This document shows positions 55,363 through 63,404 of a DNA stretch of 64,000 nt, piece after piece (the first letter of the stretch is position 1; each line of letters starts with the position of its first letter). The notes under the pieces are model-generated. The model saw nothing but the letters and a program-made list of their open reading frames with translations, was not told the origin of the DNA and searched no databases. The stretch is taken from assembly GCF_026790065.1 (NCBI RefSeq), contig NZ_JALAMO010000013.1, forward strand, positions 1 through 64,000. The letters run 5' to 3'. The DNA comes from Bacillus sp. N13C7. Its GTDB lineage: Bacteria; Bacillota; Bacilli; Bacillales; Bacillaceae. A program made the translations under genes and the position numbers.

Positions 55363-56052
55363 TTATGAATCCTCCTTTATTTTTTTAGGGGCAACCGCAA
55401 CCCGGTGGCTTGGAACATCCAGGACCCGTGTCACCGCTTCAATAATGGTTTGTTTTATTTGAACGTTGTCCACTCCTTGAGCAACAACGAGTACACCGCG
55501 TATATCAGGCTTTTTCGTTTGGACGACGACCGGTGTTTCTTTATCGCCGTTTTTGATCATGACGATTTCTTCTTCGGATGTCTGATCTGTAACGCTTCTA
55601 GTTCCGCCTTCTTTATCTGTTTCTTCAGTGGTTGTATTTTTGTTTGATTTGTTTTTTTCGTATACTTTCAGCGACGTCGCATCAACATTTACGACAACAG
55701 AGACATCGTCCACACCTATGATTGTTTCAAGAATTTCTTTCAACTGGTTCTCGTATTCTTTTTCATAATCATCGATCGAGTTCTTAGGTTCATCAGATTT
55801 TGAGGCTTTAAACACTTCAGCTGTTTTCTCTTTGCTGTCTTTGGTATCTTGTGAGGATACCGCCGTTATCGGTTTGGCGTTTTCTGTTTTCTCAGGAGAA
55901 GAAAACAGCTGGCTGACAAGCATAAAGGAAACTCCGAGAACAAAAACGAACAGAAAGTAATGATATTTGGTCAGCTTCGGCTTTTCACCGTCCTTCGTTT
56001 GCCCCGGAAGAAACTGCTTTTTCAATACATTCCATAATCCGTTTTTATTCAT
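55363..56052 (-). CDS. spoIIIAG: Stage III sporulation protein SpoIIIAG
   Basis: This 229-residue mother-cell membrane protein builds a large ring of the SpoIIIA-SpoIIQ channel. One span lies at about residues 30-50. After a charged linker come the ring-building motif (about 90-135, with IIGVDDVSVVVNVDATSLKVYEK) and a beta-rich region. The C-terminal part reads IRGVLVVAQGVDNVQIKQTI. The start is ATG at 56050-56052, behind ggggagag. It overlaps spoIIIAF by 8 bases. Confidence 0.95.
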   Translation of the reverse strand: MNKNGLWNVLKKQFLPGQTKDGEKPKLTKYHYFLFVFVLGVSFMLVSQLFSSPEKTENAKPITAVSSQDTKDSKEKTAEVFKASKSDEPKNSIDDYEKEYENQLKEILETIIGVDDVSVVVNVDATSLKVYEKNKSNKNTTTEETDKEGGTRSVTDQTSEEEIVMIKNGDKETPVVVQTKKPDIRGVLVVAQGVDNVQIKQTIIEAVTRVLDVPSHRVAVAPKKIKEDS

Positions 56053-56665
56053 TGCCGACACTCTCCCCGCCTTCCATATGAACCGTAATTTTCTCACTTC
56101 CGATTTCCCAAATGTCCGCAAGCTGCGTTTGGATCTGTTTGGCTTCTTTTTGTTCGGCTGCTTCTTTCGTTACGTATGCATGATCTGTATCAATGTGGAC
56201 CGGCGCGACCGTTTGGACCGTTTTTTCAGAAGACGGGGCCATATACACGCTGATTGTTTTAATATCCTCTTCTGAATCTACCTTTTCTCCTGCCGTGAGT
56301 TTGATGCGCCCTACTTTGTATTCATCATGACTGAATCTCTCCTCCGCTTTCTTTTTTAGTTGGACAGCCATTTCTTCTAAAATATATGCGCGCTGGGAAG
56401 CTTGTATTTCTATTTTTTTTGAATTGATTTGATTTTTTATGTCGGCAGACTCTGACTGCCCGTTTTTTGTGAGGTATTCAAAGATGACTGCAGGGTCTGT
56501 GTTAAAAAGCTTAAAAATCGGCGTGAGCATGACGACAATTAAGAGCAGGCTGACTACCATTTTTGCGTACTTTTGCATGCTGGAGCTTGGCAGCAGCATA
56601 TCAATGACAATTGCAAATAGGATAAACAACACGATGGTGGTAAGCCATTCAGTTAGAAAACTCAT
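56045..56665 (-). CDS. spoIIIAF: Stage III sporulation protein SpoIIIAF
   Basis: This 206-residue protein has two N-terminal membrane spans (about 6-26 and 34-54) and a C-terminal extracellular domain similar in plan to ring-building proteins. It is part of the feeding-tube channel needed for SigG activity in the engulfed forespore. The start is ATG, 13 bases after spoIIIAE. The end overlaps spoIIIAG. Confidence 0.95.
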   Translation of the reverse strand: MSFLTEWLTTIVLFILFAIVIDMLLPSSSMQKYAKMVVSLLLIVVMLTPIFKLFNTDPAVIFEYLTKNGQSESADIKNQINSKKIEIQASQRAYILEEMAVQLKKKAEERFSHDEYKVGRIKLTAGEKVDSEEDIKTISVYMAPSSEKTVQTVAPVHIDTDHAYVTKEAAEQKEAKQIQTQLADIWEIGSEKITVHMEGGESVGNE

Positions 56666-56678
56666 CCGTCAGCCTCCT

Positions 56679-57878
56679 TTATTTCATCATCATCGTGAGG
56701 TTTCCGGCTGTGATAATGACAGTAAGGCTTAAAAAAAACATGAGAGACACAATGGCGAGAGCTGCAAATATATAAATGACGCTTTTGCTGATGACGTCGA
56801 GGCAGGTAATGACAGGGCCGCCTCCAAGCGGCTGAAGAATAGCGGCTGCCAGCTTGTAAATAAAAGCGAGGGAAAGCACCTTGATTGCCGGAAATGCCGC
56901 AATACAGATTAAAATAGCAACACCGAGAATCCCTACGGTATTTTTCAGCAATAAGGAAGCGCTGATCACTGTGTCTGTCGCATCAGTAAACATTCGGCCA
57001 AGCACAGGAATAAAGTTACCGGTTATAAATTTAGCCGTCCTGAGCGTAATGCCGTCTGTCACTGCAGCTGAGGCTCCCTGAACAGAAATAACGCCGAGAA
57101 AGATGGTAAGAAAGACGGCCAGTGCCCCGATGGCGATATTTCTGAGCAGGTTGGCCAGCTGCGTTACTTTGTATTGTTCGGTCATCGTGCTGACAATGCT
57201 CAGAATTGCTGATAAGAAAATCAGCGGCATGACGATATTCTGAATTAAAAGACCGCTCGTGTTCATCAGAAAGAGAATAACAGGATGAAAGAAGGCTGCA
57301 GATACAGCTCCGCCTGAGGAAGCCAAAAGCGCCAAGAGGAGCGGAATGAGCGCCAGTATAAAGCTGGTCATCGTCTGAATGGCCTCTGTCGCATAATTGA
57401 TTGCCACATGAAAACTGTTCAGCGCGAGGATAATCAGCACCATGTACACAATTGAGTAGGCGACCTTGCTGACGGTGCTTTGCTGAAACGCATTTTGCAA
57501 AAGCTGCAGGATAACACAGAAAATCGTGAGTAAAATCAATGTGCCCAGCAGCTTTCCATTAGCAAGCACTTCATGAAACAAATAAGAAAAGAGCGCCTTC
57601 AGCCATTCTTGCGGCGAAAAGGATTTATCGCCATTGATAAACTCCATTAAGCTGCCTTTTTGGCTTTCCGGCAGCAGTCCGCCGTACTCTGACATAATGT
57701 CATTCCAAAATTCACCGATCTTGTCTGTTTCAAGCGAGGACGCTGTCCTTTCCGCTAATTGCTCAGCCGTTTCAGCATGGTGATCCGTTTGTTCGGCGTC
57801 CCCTGCTGCTTGTACAATTTCTGCCCGGCCTGTTATGATCAGCACGGCCAGAAGCAAAGCCCATTGAAAACGCTTCAA
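56679..57878 (-). CDS. spoIIIAE: Stage III sporulation protein SpoIIIAE
   Basis: This is the largest membrane component of the complex, 399 residues. It has a signal-like N-terminus (to about residue 24), a soluble region of about 70 residues, then six to seven hydrophobic spans. In the channel model it resembles export-gate proteins. The start is TTG at 57876-57878 behind ggaggcggtaga. Neighbours on both sides belong to the same operon. Confidence 0.94.
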   Translation of the reverse strand: MKRFQWALLLAVLIITGRAEIVQAAGDAEQTDHHAETAEQLAERTASSLETDKIGEFWNDIMSEYGGLLPESQKGSLMEFINGDKSFSPQEWLKALFSYLFHEVLANGKLLGTLILLTIFCVILQLLQNAFQQSTVSKVAYSIVYMVLIILALNSFHVAINYATEAIQTMTSFILALIPLLLALLASSGGAVSAAFFHPVILFLMNTSGLLIQNIVMPLIFLSAILSIVSTMTEQYKVTQLANLLRNIAIGALAVFLTIFLGVISVQGASAAVTDGITLRTAKFITGNFIPVLGRMFTDATDTVISASLLLKNTVGILGVAILICIAAFPAIKVLSLAFIYKLAAAILQPLGGGPVITCLDVISKSVIYIFAALAIVSLMFFLSLTVIITAGNLTMMMK

Positions 57879-57896
57879 TCTACCGCCTCCTTTCGG

Positions 57897-58298
57897 TTAT
57901 GACATAGAAGGTATAAGTCCGAGAATCGTTTCGATAATGACTGTTAAAATAGGCACAGCCATAACGAGAATTAAAATTTTCCCTGCCAATTCTATTTTCG
58001 AGGCGATGGCTCCTTGGCCGGCATCTTTTGTGAGCTGCGCCCCGAATTCAGCAATATAGGCGATTCCGATAATCTTTAAAATGGTTTCAACATAAACCAT
58101 GTTGACGTTTGCATTAATTGCGATTTTTTCTATCATTCGAATAATGTCGTAGATTTGGTCTACTAAATAAAGAAAAATGGCACAGCCGGCAAACACGACG
58201 ATTAAAAACGCAAAAGTCGGCTTTTGTTCTTTTACAATTAAAGAAAGGAAGGTGGCAATCAGCCCTAAACCTACAATTTGAACAATGTCAATCTGCAA
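57897..58298 (-). CDS. spoIIIAD: Stage III sporulation protein SpoIIIAD
   Basis: This 133-residue membrane protein has four hydrophobic segments. It belongs to the SpoIIIAC/AD family, whose paralogue SpoIIIAC is encoded just upstream. The shared pattern includes VxLGLIATFL and KEQKPTFAFL. The start is TTG at 58296-58298, 6 bases after the spoIIIAC stop, with gggggc upstream. Confidence 0.93.
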   Translation of the reverse strand: MQIDIVQIVGLGLIATFLSLIVKEQKPTFAFLIVVFAGCAIFLYLVDQIYDIIRMIEKIAINANVNMVYVETILKIIGIAYIAEFGAQLTKDAGQGAIASKIELAGKILILVMAVPILTVIIETILGLIPSMS

Positions 58299-58304
58299 GC
58301 CCCC

Positions 58305-58511
58305 CTATCCTTGGAATAAAAACACAGCTTTTATCTTTTTAAAAAGGTCATCTACGATCGTGGCGACCATAAATAAAATATAGATAAAACCTAGCAGCGT
58401 CACCCATTGGGCATACTCTTTTTTGCCCATCTGATCCAAAATCGTGTGTAAAAATGCGACCACGATTCCGACTCCGGCGATTTGAAAAATGACATTCACG
58501 TCTACTCCCAT
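58305..58511 (-). CDS. spoIIIAC: Stage III sporulation protein SpoIIIAC
   Basis: This 68-residue protein has two membrane spans (about 7-25 and 35-55). It is a half-length relative of SpoIIIAD, suggesting a duplication. It is a membrane subunit of the mother cell-forespore channel. The start is ATG. Confidence 0.93.
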   Translation of the reverse strand: MGVDVNVIFQIAGVGIVVAFLHTILDQMGKKEYAQWVTLLGFIYILFMVATIVDDLFKKIKAVFLFQG

Positions 58512-58533
58512 TTTATTTTTGCTCCCCTCACGT

Positions 58534-59049
58534 TTACATCAATAGAAGAATGAGTAACAAACCCGCTAAAAAGCCCAAACTTTTTATCATCTTTTCATTT
58601 TTGGCTTGTGCCTGCTCCGCATCCGCTTCAGAGGCTTCCAAGTGTGTCAGCGCCAGCTTGATATGCTTTTGCTGTGAGATTCGGTCATGAATCCCGAGCG
58701 TCTCGCCAAATTGCTTCAGCACGTCATATTCGCTTTTTTTCAGAGACATGGTGTTCCACACTTTCTTTAAGCTTTGCTCCCACGCCGTTTTTGCGGAATC
58801 ACTGCCCTTGTCAAGCTGATCACTGAACGTGATAAAAAGCGCCGAAACAGGCTGTGCCAGCTGTTTGGCTATCTGCTGGGAAGCGGTATGAAGCGGTGTA
58901 TGGCCGTACATGATTTCAGCCTCGAGAGATTGGAGTGCTGCGCGCAGCTGGCGAATTTGCCGCGGCCGTTCCGTATAAATCTTCGCCATTTCAAAACCTG
59001 TCCATGTTGTCGCTACCACAATGAATACAGCGCCCAGCAGCTTCAGCAT
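58534..59049 (-). CDS. spoIIIAB: Stage III sporulation protein SpoIIIAB
   Basis: This 171-residue protein has an N-terminal membrane segment, a helical body similar in plan to GspF/T2SS platform proteins, and a C-terminal span (about 152-170). It is thought to couple the ATPase SpoIIIAA to the membrane complex. The ATG overlaps the spoIIIAA end by 7 bases. Confidence 0.93.
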   Translation of the reverse strand: MLKLLGAVFIVVATTWTGFEMAKIYTERPRQIRQLRAALQSLEAEIMYGHTPLHTASQQIAKQLAQPVSALFITFSDQLDKGSDSAKTAWEQSLKKVWNTMSLKKSEYDVLKQFGETLGIHDRISQQKHIKLALTHLEASEADAEQAQAKNEKMIKSLGFLAGLLLILLLM

Positions 59050-59966
59050 GACTTCACGCCCATCGTTCCAGACAGCACATTTCCGTCTTTGTCATAAATG
59101 CGGCTTACAGTGCCCGGCCCCTTCGCTCTCGATAATTCCAAATAGCGGTCAAAGGCCTTTTCTTCCCATAATCGCTTCAATGAAGGCCGCTTCATCAGAT
59201 CGGATATGCTCCAGCCATGCGCCGAGACGATTACCGAAACACCGGCATGCAAGGCCTCAAGAAGTGCATCTGTATCTTCCACGCGTCCGATTTCATCAAC
59301 AATGATCACCTCAGGGCTCATGGATCGAATCATCATCATCAGCCCCTCAGCCTTCGGACAAGCGTCTAATACGTCAATCCTCTGCCCAAATTGATGCTGG
59401 GGAATGCCGCGCAGGCATCCGGCAATTTCTGACCGTTCATCGACGATTCCTGTCTTTACGGGCAATATGCGATTTTTGCCGGTGCTCGAGAGTCTGGCAA
59501 GATCCCGGAGAAGTGTTGTTTTGCCGGTTTGCGGCGGACCGATAACCAGCGTATTCAGCCAGCTGTTTTGATATAAGTATGGAAGCAGCGGCTCCGCAAT
59601 CCCCAGCTTTTGCCGGGCAATTCGTATATTAAAAGATGTGATGTCACGGAGGCCTTTCACACCTCCGTTTTCCGTAATGACTCTGCCTGCCAGCCCGACC
59701 CTGTGGCCGCCTCTGATCGTGACATACCCTTTCTTCAATTCTTCTTCGAGCGTATACATACTATAGTTGCTGAGCCGGCTGAGGATCAGATGGGCATCCT
59801 CAGCAGTGCCCGCATAGGACAAAAAAACAGGTTGTCCTTTTCGAATCAATTCAACAGGGCGGTTGACCCGAATTCGGACTTCTTCGATTTCCAGCCATTG
59901 ATGTTCCGGTATTTCAGAAAGGGCATTTTTCATGGATTCTGGGAGAACCTCAGCAATTTCATTCAA
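59043..59966 (-). CDS. spoIIIAA: Stage III sporulation protein SpoIIIAA, secretion-type ATPase
   Basis: This 307-residue ATPase resembles secretion NTPases. Walker A is GPPQTGKTTLLRDLARL (about 141-157), Walker B is in VIIVDEIGRVEDTDAL, and the N-terminal domain contacts partners. It is the first gene of the operon, transcribed in the mother cell by SigE. The start is TTG at 59964-59966, 7 bases after aaaggagg. A SigE-like promoter lies 37-64 bases upstream. Confidence 0.95.
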   Translation of the reverse strand: MNEIAEVLPESMKNALSEIPEHQWLEIEEVRIRVNRPVELIRKGQPVFLSYAGTAEDAHLILSRLSNYSMYTLEEELKKGYVTIRGGHRVGLAGRVITENGGVKGLRDITSFNIRIARQKLGIAEPLLPYLYQNSWLNTLVIGPPQTGKTTLLRDLARLSSTGKNRILPVKTGIVDERSEIAGCLRGIPQHQFGQRIDVLDACPKAEGLMMMIRSMSPEVIIVDEIGRVEDTDALLEALHAGVSVIVSAHGWSISDLMKRPSLKRLWEEKAFDRYLELSRAKGPGTVSRIYDKDGNVLSGTMGVKSC

Positions 59967-60002
59967 CAGAGCCTCCTCCTTTCTACCGATTGGCTTCTTT
60001 AA

Positions 60003-60030
60003 AATGTATGATGTGAGGCAGACTTTATGA
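60003..60030 (-). promoter_or_regulatory. SigE promoter of the spoIIIA operon
   Basis: On the minus strand TCATAAA (60024-60030), 13 bases, CATACATT (60003-60010). Both boxes match SigE and resemble the mmgA promoter. Confidence 0.8.
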
Positions 60031-60041
60031 CAAGCCTCTCT

Positions 60042-60323
60042 TTATTTATGAACACCAGCCAAAATCAAAACAACACCCGTAAAAATCAGAATCAGCTTTG
60101 CATACGACAGCTGCCCGGCAATTTGGTAGATTCCGACAGTCATGGTGATGATAAAAATCAGCGGACCGACAATAGCGAGAATGCTGTTAACCACAACCGC
60201 CTTCCGGACATCATTTGTCACAAGCATGATAATCGCTGCCGTCAGCTCAATCATTGAAGATAAAACTCGCAATCCAGCCATTGTTAAAACAGTAGAATTG
60301 ATATTTCCAAGTAAAAATTTCAT
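60042..60323 (-). CDS. yqhV: YqhV, DUF2619 membrane protein
   Basis: This 93-residue protein has three hydrophobic segments (about 12-28, 38-62 and 70-88). I recognise it as YqhV (DUF2619); function unknown. The start is ATG at 60321-60323, with gggaggttgggagag upstream. It precedes spoIIIAA by 75 bases that contain the SigE promoter of that operon. Its conserved place beside spoIIIA suggests, but does not prove, a role in sporulation. Confidence 0.75.
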   Translation of the reverse strand: MKFLLGNINSTVLTMAGLRVLSSMIELTAAIIMLVTNDVRKAVVVNSILAIVGPLIFIITMTVGIYQIAGQLSYAKLILIFTGVVLILAGVHK

Positions 60324-60421
60324 AGCACTCTCCCAACCTCCCATTTTTTTATATGATATGCTCTAGCTTGCAGAAGTAGTCTTGTCATTTTCGTATAAAA
60401 GAAAGATTCTGTTTTTGGGCA

Positions 60422-60456
60422 CAAAAAAAGCCTGCTCCCTTTTGGGAACAGACTTC
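60422..60456 (-). terminator. Terminator of efp
   Basis: A stem of about 11 pairs (one mismatch) with a four-base loop, then seven T residues on the minus strand, 11 bases past efp. Confidence 0.85.
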
Positions 60457-60467
60457 TTTATTTCTGT

Positions 60468-61025
60468 TTATGCTCTTGAAACGTAAGAACCGTCTGTTGT
60501 ATTGACAACAAGTGTGTCGCCTTCATTCACAAAGAACGGCACGTTAACAACAAGGCCGGTTTCAGTTTTCGCAGGTTTTGTGCCGCCTGATGCTGTATCG
60601 CCTTTAATACCAGGTTCAGTCTCAACAACTTTCAGCTCAACTGTGTTTGGCAGTTCGATACCGAGCGTTTCATCTTGGTACATCATGATATGCACAGACA
60701 TGTTTTCAAGCAGGTATTTTAATTCCTCTTCGATTTGAGCCGCACTCAGTTCAAGCTGCTCATAAGAAGAAGTATCCATAAATACGTGCTGGTCTCCGTT
60801 TGCATATAGGTATTGCATTGTTTTTGTTTCGATTTGCGCTTTCGCTACTTTTTCACCAGCACGGAAGGTTTTTTCCTGAATGGCGCCGGTACGAAGGTTG
60901 CGAAGTTTAGAGCGGACAAATGCCGCGCCTTTACCAGGTTTTACGTGCTGGAAATCAACGACGCGCCAAATGCCGCCGTCTACTTCGATTGTTAATCCTG
61001 TACGGAAATCGTTAACTGAAATCAT
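60468..61025 (-). CDS. efp: Translation elongation factor P
   Basis: EF-P rescues ribosomes stalled at polyproline. The 185-residue protein has three beta-barrel domains. The loop that reaches the peptidyl centre is [10 protein letters not shown] with Lys32, which in B. subtilis carries a 5-aminopentanol modification. The start is ATG at 61023-61025 behind ataggagg. It follows papA, a proline-specific peptidase, by 24 bases. Confidence 0.97.
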   Translation of the reverse strand: MISVNDFRTGLTIEVDGGIWRVVDFQHVKPGKGAAFVRSKLRNLRTGAIQEKTFRAGEKVAKAQIETKTMQYLYANGDQHVFMDTSSYEQLELSAAQIEEELKYLLENMSVHIMMYQDETLGIELPNTVELKVVETEPGIKGDTASGGTKPAKTETGLVVNVPFFVNEGDTLVVNTTDGSYVSRA

Positions 61026-61049
61026 GTTTAATGTCCTCCTATATTCCAA

Positions 61050-62111
61050 TCACAAAATAATTAGTTCTTTTGGGGAATGGGTGATTGTCCGGTTGCCGTT
61101 TTCTGTAATCACGATGTCATCTTCTATACGGACACCGCCTGTTTCTGGTATGTAAATGCCCGGCTCCACTGTGACCACCATGCCCGGTTCAAGGATAGCT
61201 GAAGATCTGACGGACAATCCCGGCGATTCATGAACTTCCATGCCGAGCCCGTGCCCGGTTGAATGGCCGAAATACTCACCGTAGCCTTTTGCAGCAATGT
61301 GATCCCTTGTAAGGGCGTCAGCCTCTTTTCCTGTCATTCCCGGCTTAATATGTGCGACGCCGAGTGCCTGAGCATCAAATACGACCTGATAAATCTCCTT
61401 CAATTGATCGCTGGGCTGGCCTACAGCGACCGTACGGGTAATATCAGAACAATACCCTTTATAATAAGCGCCAAAATCAAGCGTAACAAGGTCTCCGCTT
61501 TCAATCAGTTTGCCACTCGCCACACCATGCGGAAGGCTTGACCGAAGGCCAGAGGCGACAATCATATCAAAAGAAGAGCTGTCAGCTCCTTGGCTTCTCA
61601 TATAAAACTCCAGCTCATTGGCAACAGCGATTTCAGAAATGCCGGGTTTCATAAACGTCAAGATATGTTTGAAGGCATCATCTGCAATCTTCGCAGCTTC
61701 CTCTAATATCTTAATCTCTTCACTAGACTTAATCAAGCGCAACTTTTCTACAGAATCAGCGACAGGCACTAATTCAGCCTCGCTGATAACCGTGCTGTAT
61801 GATGCGTATGTACCGTATGTCATGCTATTTTGCTCAAAGCCAAGGCGTTTGATGCCGAACGCTTCAACCGTGTCGGACACAGTCTGAATTAAGCTTCCGC
61901 CGTGTTCAATGATCTCAAAGCCCTTTATCTGAACCTTCGCCTGCTCTGTATAGCGAAAATCCGTAATAAACGCGGCCCTGTCACCTGATATGACAGCCAG
62001 GCCCGCAGAACCCGTAAACCCAGTCATATAGCGTACATTTGTGCTGCTTGTAATCAGCATTCCGTCAATCCCCAGCTGACCAAACAGGTTTCGTAATTTC
62101 TCTAGCTTCAT
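61050..62111 (-). CDS. papA: Xaa-Pro aminopeptidase (M24 family)
   Basis: This metallopeptidase removes an N-terminal residue before proline. It is 353 residues, with a creatinase-like N-terminal domain and a pita-bread catalytic domain. The metal ligands are in TLDFGAYYKGYCSDITRT (Asp, Asp), FGHSTGHGLGMEVHE (His), TVEPGIYIPETGGVRIEDD (Glu, Glu). The start is ATG, 2 bases after the aroQ stop. The efp-papA-aroQ cluster is common in Bacilli. Confidence 0.94.
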   Translation of the reverse strand: MKLEKLRNLFGQLGIDGMLITSSTNVRYMTGFTGSAGLAVISGDRAAFITDFRYTEQAKVQIKGFEIIEHGGSLIQTVSDTVEAFGIKRLGFEQNSMTYGTYASYSTVISEAELVPVADSVEKLRLIKSSEEIKILEEAAKIADDAFKHILTFMKPGISEIAVANELEFYMRSQGADSSSFDMIVASGLRSSLPHGVASGKLIESGDLVTLDFGAYYKGYCSDITRTVAVGQPSDQLKEIYQVVFDAQALGVAHIKPGMTGKEADALTRDHIAAKGYGEYFGHSTGHGLGMEVHESPGLSVRSSAILEPGMVVTVEPGIYIPETGGVRIEDDIVITENGNRTITHSPKELIIL

Positions 62112-62113
62112 CT

Positions 62114-62554
62114 TTATTCTCCCCCTTGCTGGCTAATTAAGTAACGGAGCGCAAGCTTGTAGCCTTCAGATCCAAGACCGACAATCTGCCCTTTCGCAAC
62201 CGGAGCGATGACCGACTGATGCCTGAATTTTTCTCTGGCATATAAGTTTGATAAATGCACCTCAACCACTGGAAGGCTGATGCTAGAAACAGCATCCCTG
62301 ACCGCATAGCTGTAATGGCTCAGGGCGCCAGGGTTCAGAACAATCCCATCGTATTGCTCCTCAGCCTCATGTATCGCATCTATCAAATCACCTTCGTGGT
62401 TAGACTGGAAGAAAGTGAGCTGGATATGTAAGGCTTCAGCAAAATGAAACAGATCTGTTTCGATATCAGTCAGTGTCCGGCGGCCGAATACCTCCGGCTC
62501 ACGCTTACCCAGCCGATTGACATTTGGGCCGTTCAAAATTAAAAAATGAGGCAC
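62114..62554 (-). CDS. aroQ: 3-dehydroquinate dehydratase, type II
   Basis: This enzyme performs the third step of the shikimate pathway. The 146-residue protein begins with LILNGPNVNRLGKREPEVFG, which holds the catalytic Arg/Tyr-equivalent loop. NPGALSHYSYAVRDA and VEVHLSNLYAREKFRHQSV with the catalytic His follow. The start is GTG at 62552-62554 behind aaaaggagag. A perfect 11-bp dyad lies 37 bases upstream. Confidence 0.94.
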   Translation of the reverse strand: MPHFLILNGPNVNRLGKREPEVFGRRTLTDIETDLFHFAEALHIQLTFFQSNHEGDLIDAIHEAEEQYDGIVLNPGALSHYSYAVRDAVSSISLPVVEVHLSNLYAREKFRHQSVIAPVAKGQIVGLGSEGYKLALRYLISQQGGE

Positions 62555-62590
62555 ATGAATCTCTCCTTTTCACGAGGGTTTCTCATGTAA

Positions 62591-62617
62591 AAAATGTTCA
62601 CTTCTCGTGAACATTTT
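62591..62617. promoter_or_regulatory. Perfect dyad upstream of aroQ: terminator of yqhR or operator
   Basis: Aaaatgttcac (62591-62601) pairs exactly with gtgaacatttt (62607-62617). On the minus strand it ends in six T residues, like a terminator for yqhR. It also overlaps the only -10-like sequences (TATGAT/TAAAAT) before aroQ. Confidence 0.6.
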
Positions 62618-62641
62618 ATCATACTGGAAAAGGATAATACA

Positions 62642-63175
62642 CTATTCTCTATGCGTTCCAAGCGCACGTGCCAGCTTTTCCGAATTCAGCTCATTGTATT
62701 CAAATGAAATGGAATAACCGACAAACAGCCCGTAAAGCAAATAGATGCATATGGTCGTAATAATTGTATCTGCTTTCAGCTCGGTCACCGCGCGCACATC
62801 AGGAAAGATCGGATTAAAAACAAAAAACACGAGCAGCCAAAGCAGCAAGCCGTATAAAATACCCGGCCACATTGTTTTTAAACGTTTCAATAGAAGAAAA
62901 TAAAGAAATGCTGCGCCAATTGAAATAATCCCGATCAAAATGATGCTGATTACGGTTCCAAGTCCATGTTTTTTCCACTCACCGAGCACAAACGGCTGCA
63001 AAATCATATTCGGGCTGACTTCGGAAAAATGAAACAAATACGCAATATAAGCGATAAAACTCCATAATACGCCGCCGCAAAAACCTGTTGCCGCCACCCT
63101 GCCGGCCATCGGAACAGGCGGCCCTTGCTTCTCATTCGATTCTTTATTTTGTTCTGTGTTTTTTTCGCTTGTCAT
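62642..63175 (-). CDS. yqhR: YqhR, four-span membrane protein of unknown function
   Basis: This 177-residue protein has a polar, Lys/Glu/Gln-rich N-terminus (MTSEKNTEQNKESNEKQ), then four hydrophobic segments and a short charged tail. I recognise it as YqhR; no function is known. Two adjacent ATGs are possible; 63175 is 7 bases from ggagg. It is divergent from yqhQ. Confidence 0.78.
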   Translation of the reverse strand: MTSEKNTEQNKESNEKQGPPVPMAGRVAATGFCGGVLWSFIAYIAYLFHFSEVSPNMILQPFVLGEWKKHGLGTVISIILIGIISIGAAFLYFLLLKRLKTMWPGILYGLLLWLLVFFVFNPIFPDVRAVTELKADTIITTICIYLLYGLFVGYSISFEYNELNSEKLARALGTHRE

Positions 63176-63271
63176 CATGGCACCTCCTGTTAAAAGTGTG
63201 CCCAAAAAATAAAATGTCAATTAAAAAGCTCACACTTTTTGGAAGCTACGAGTAAAATTTGAAAATAACGG

Positions 63272-63277
63272 GTATAA
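63272..63277 (+). promoter_or_regulatory. Possible -10 box of yqhQ
   Basis: A perfect TATAAT in the 229-base yqhR-yqhQ gap; the -35 position 17 bases upstream (gagtaa) is poor. The rest of the gap shows nothing definite. Confidence 0.3.
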
Positions 63278-63404
63278 TGCATGTAGAAAAAGCAAGGCTA
63301 TGGCAATTTTTCAGCCTGTCAATCTAGAGGTTTAGCGCTGTTTCCTGTACAATAGAGTGAAAGGAAATGGTTAGCAATCCTAAAGAAATAGGCAGGTTGA
63401 TAAT

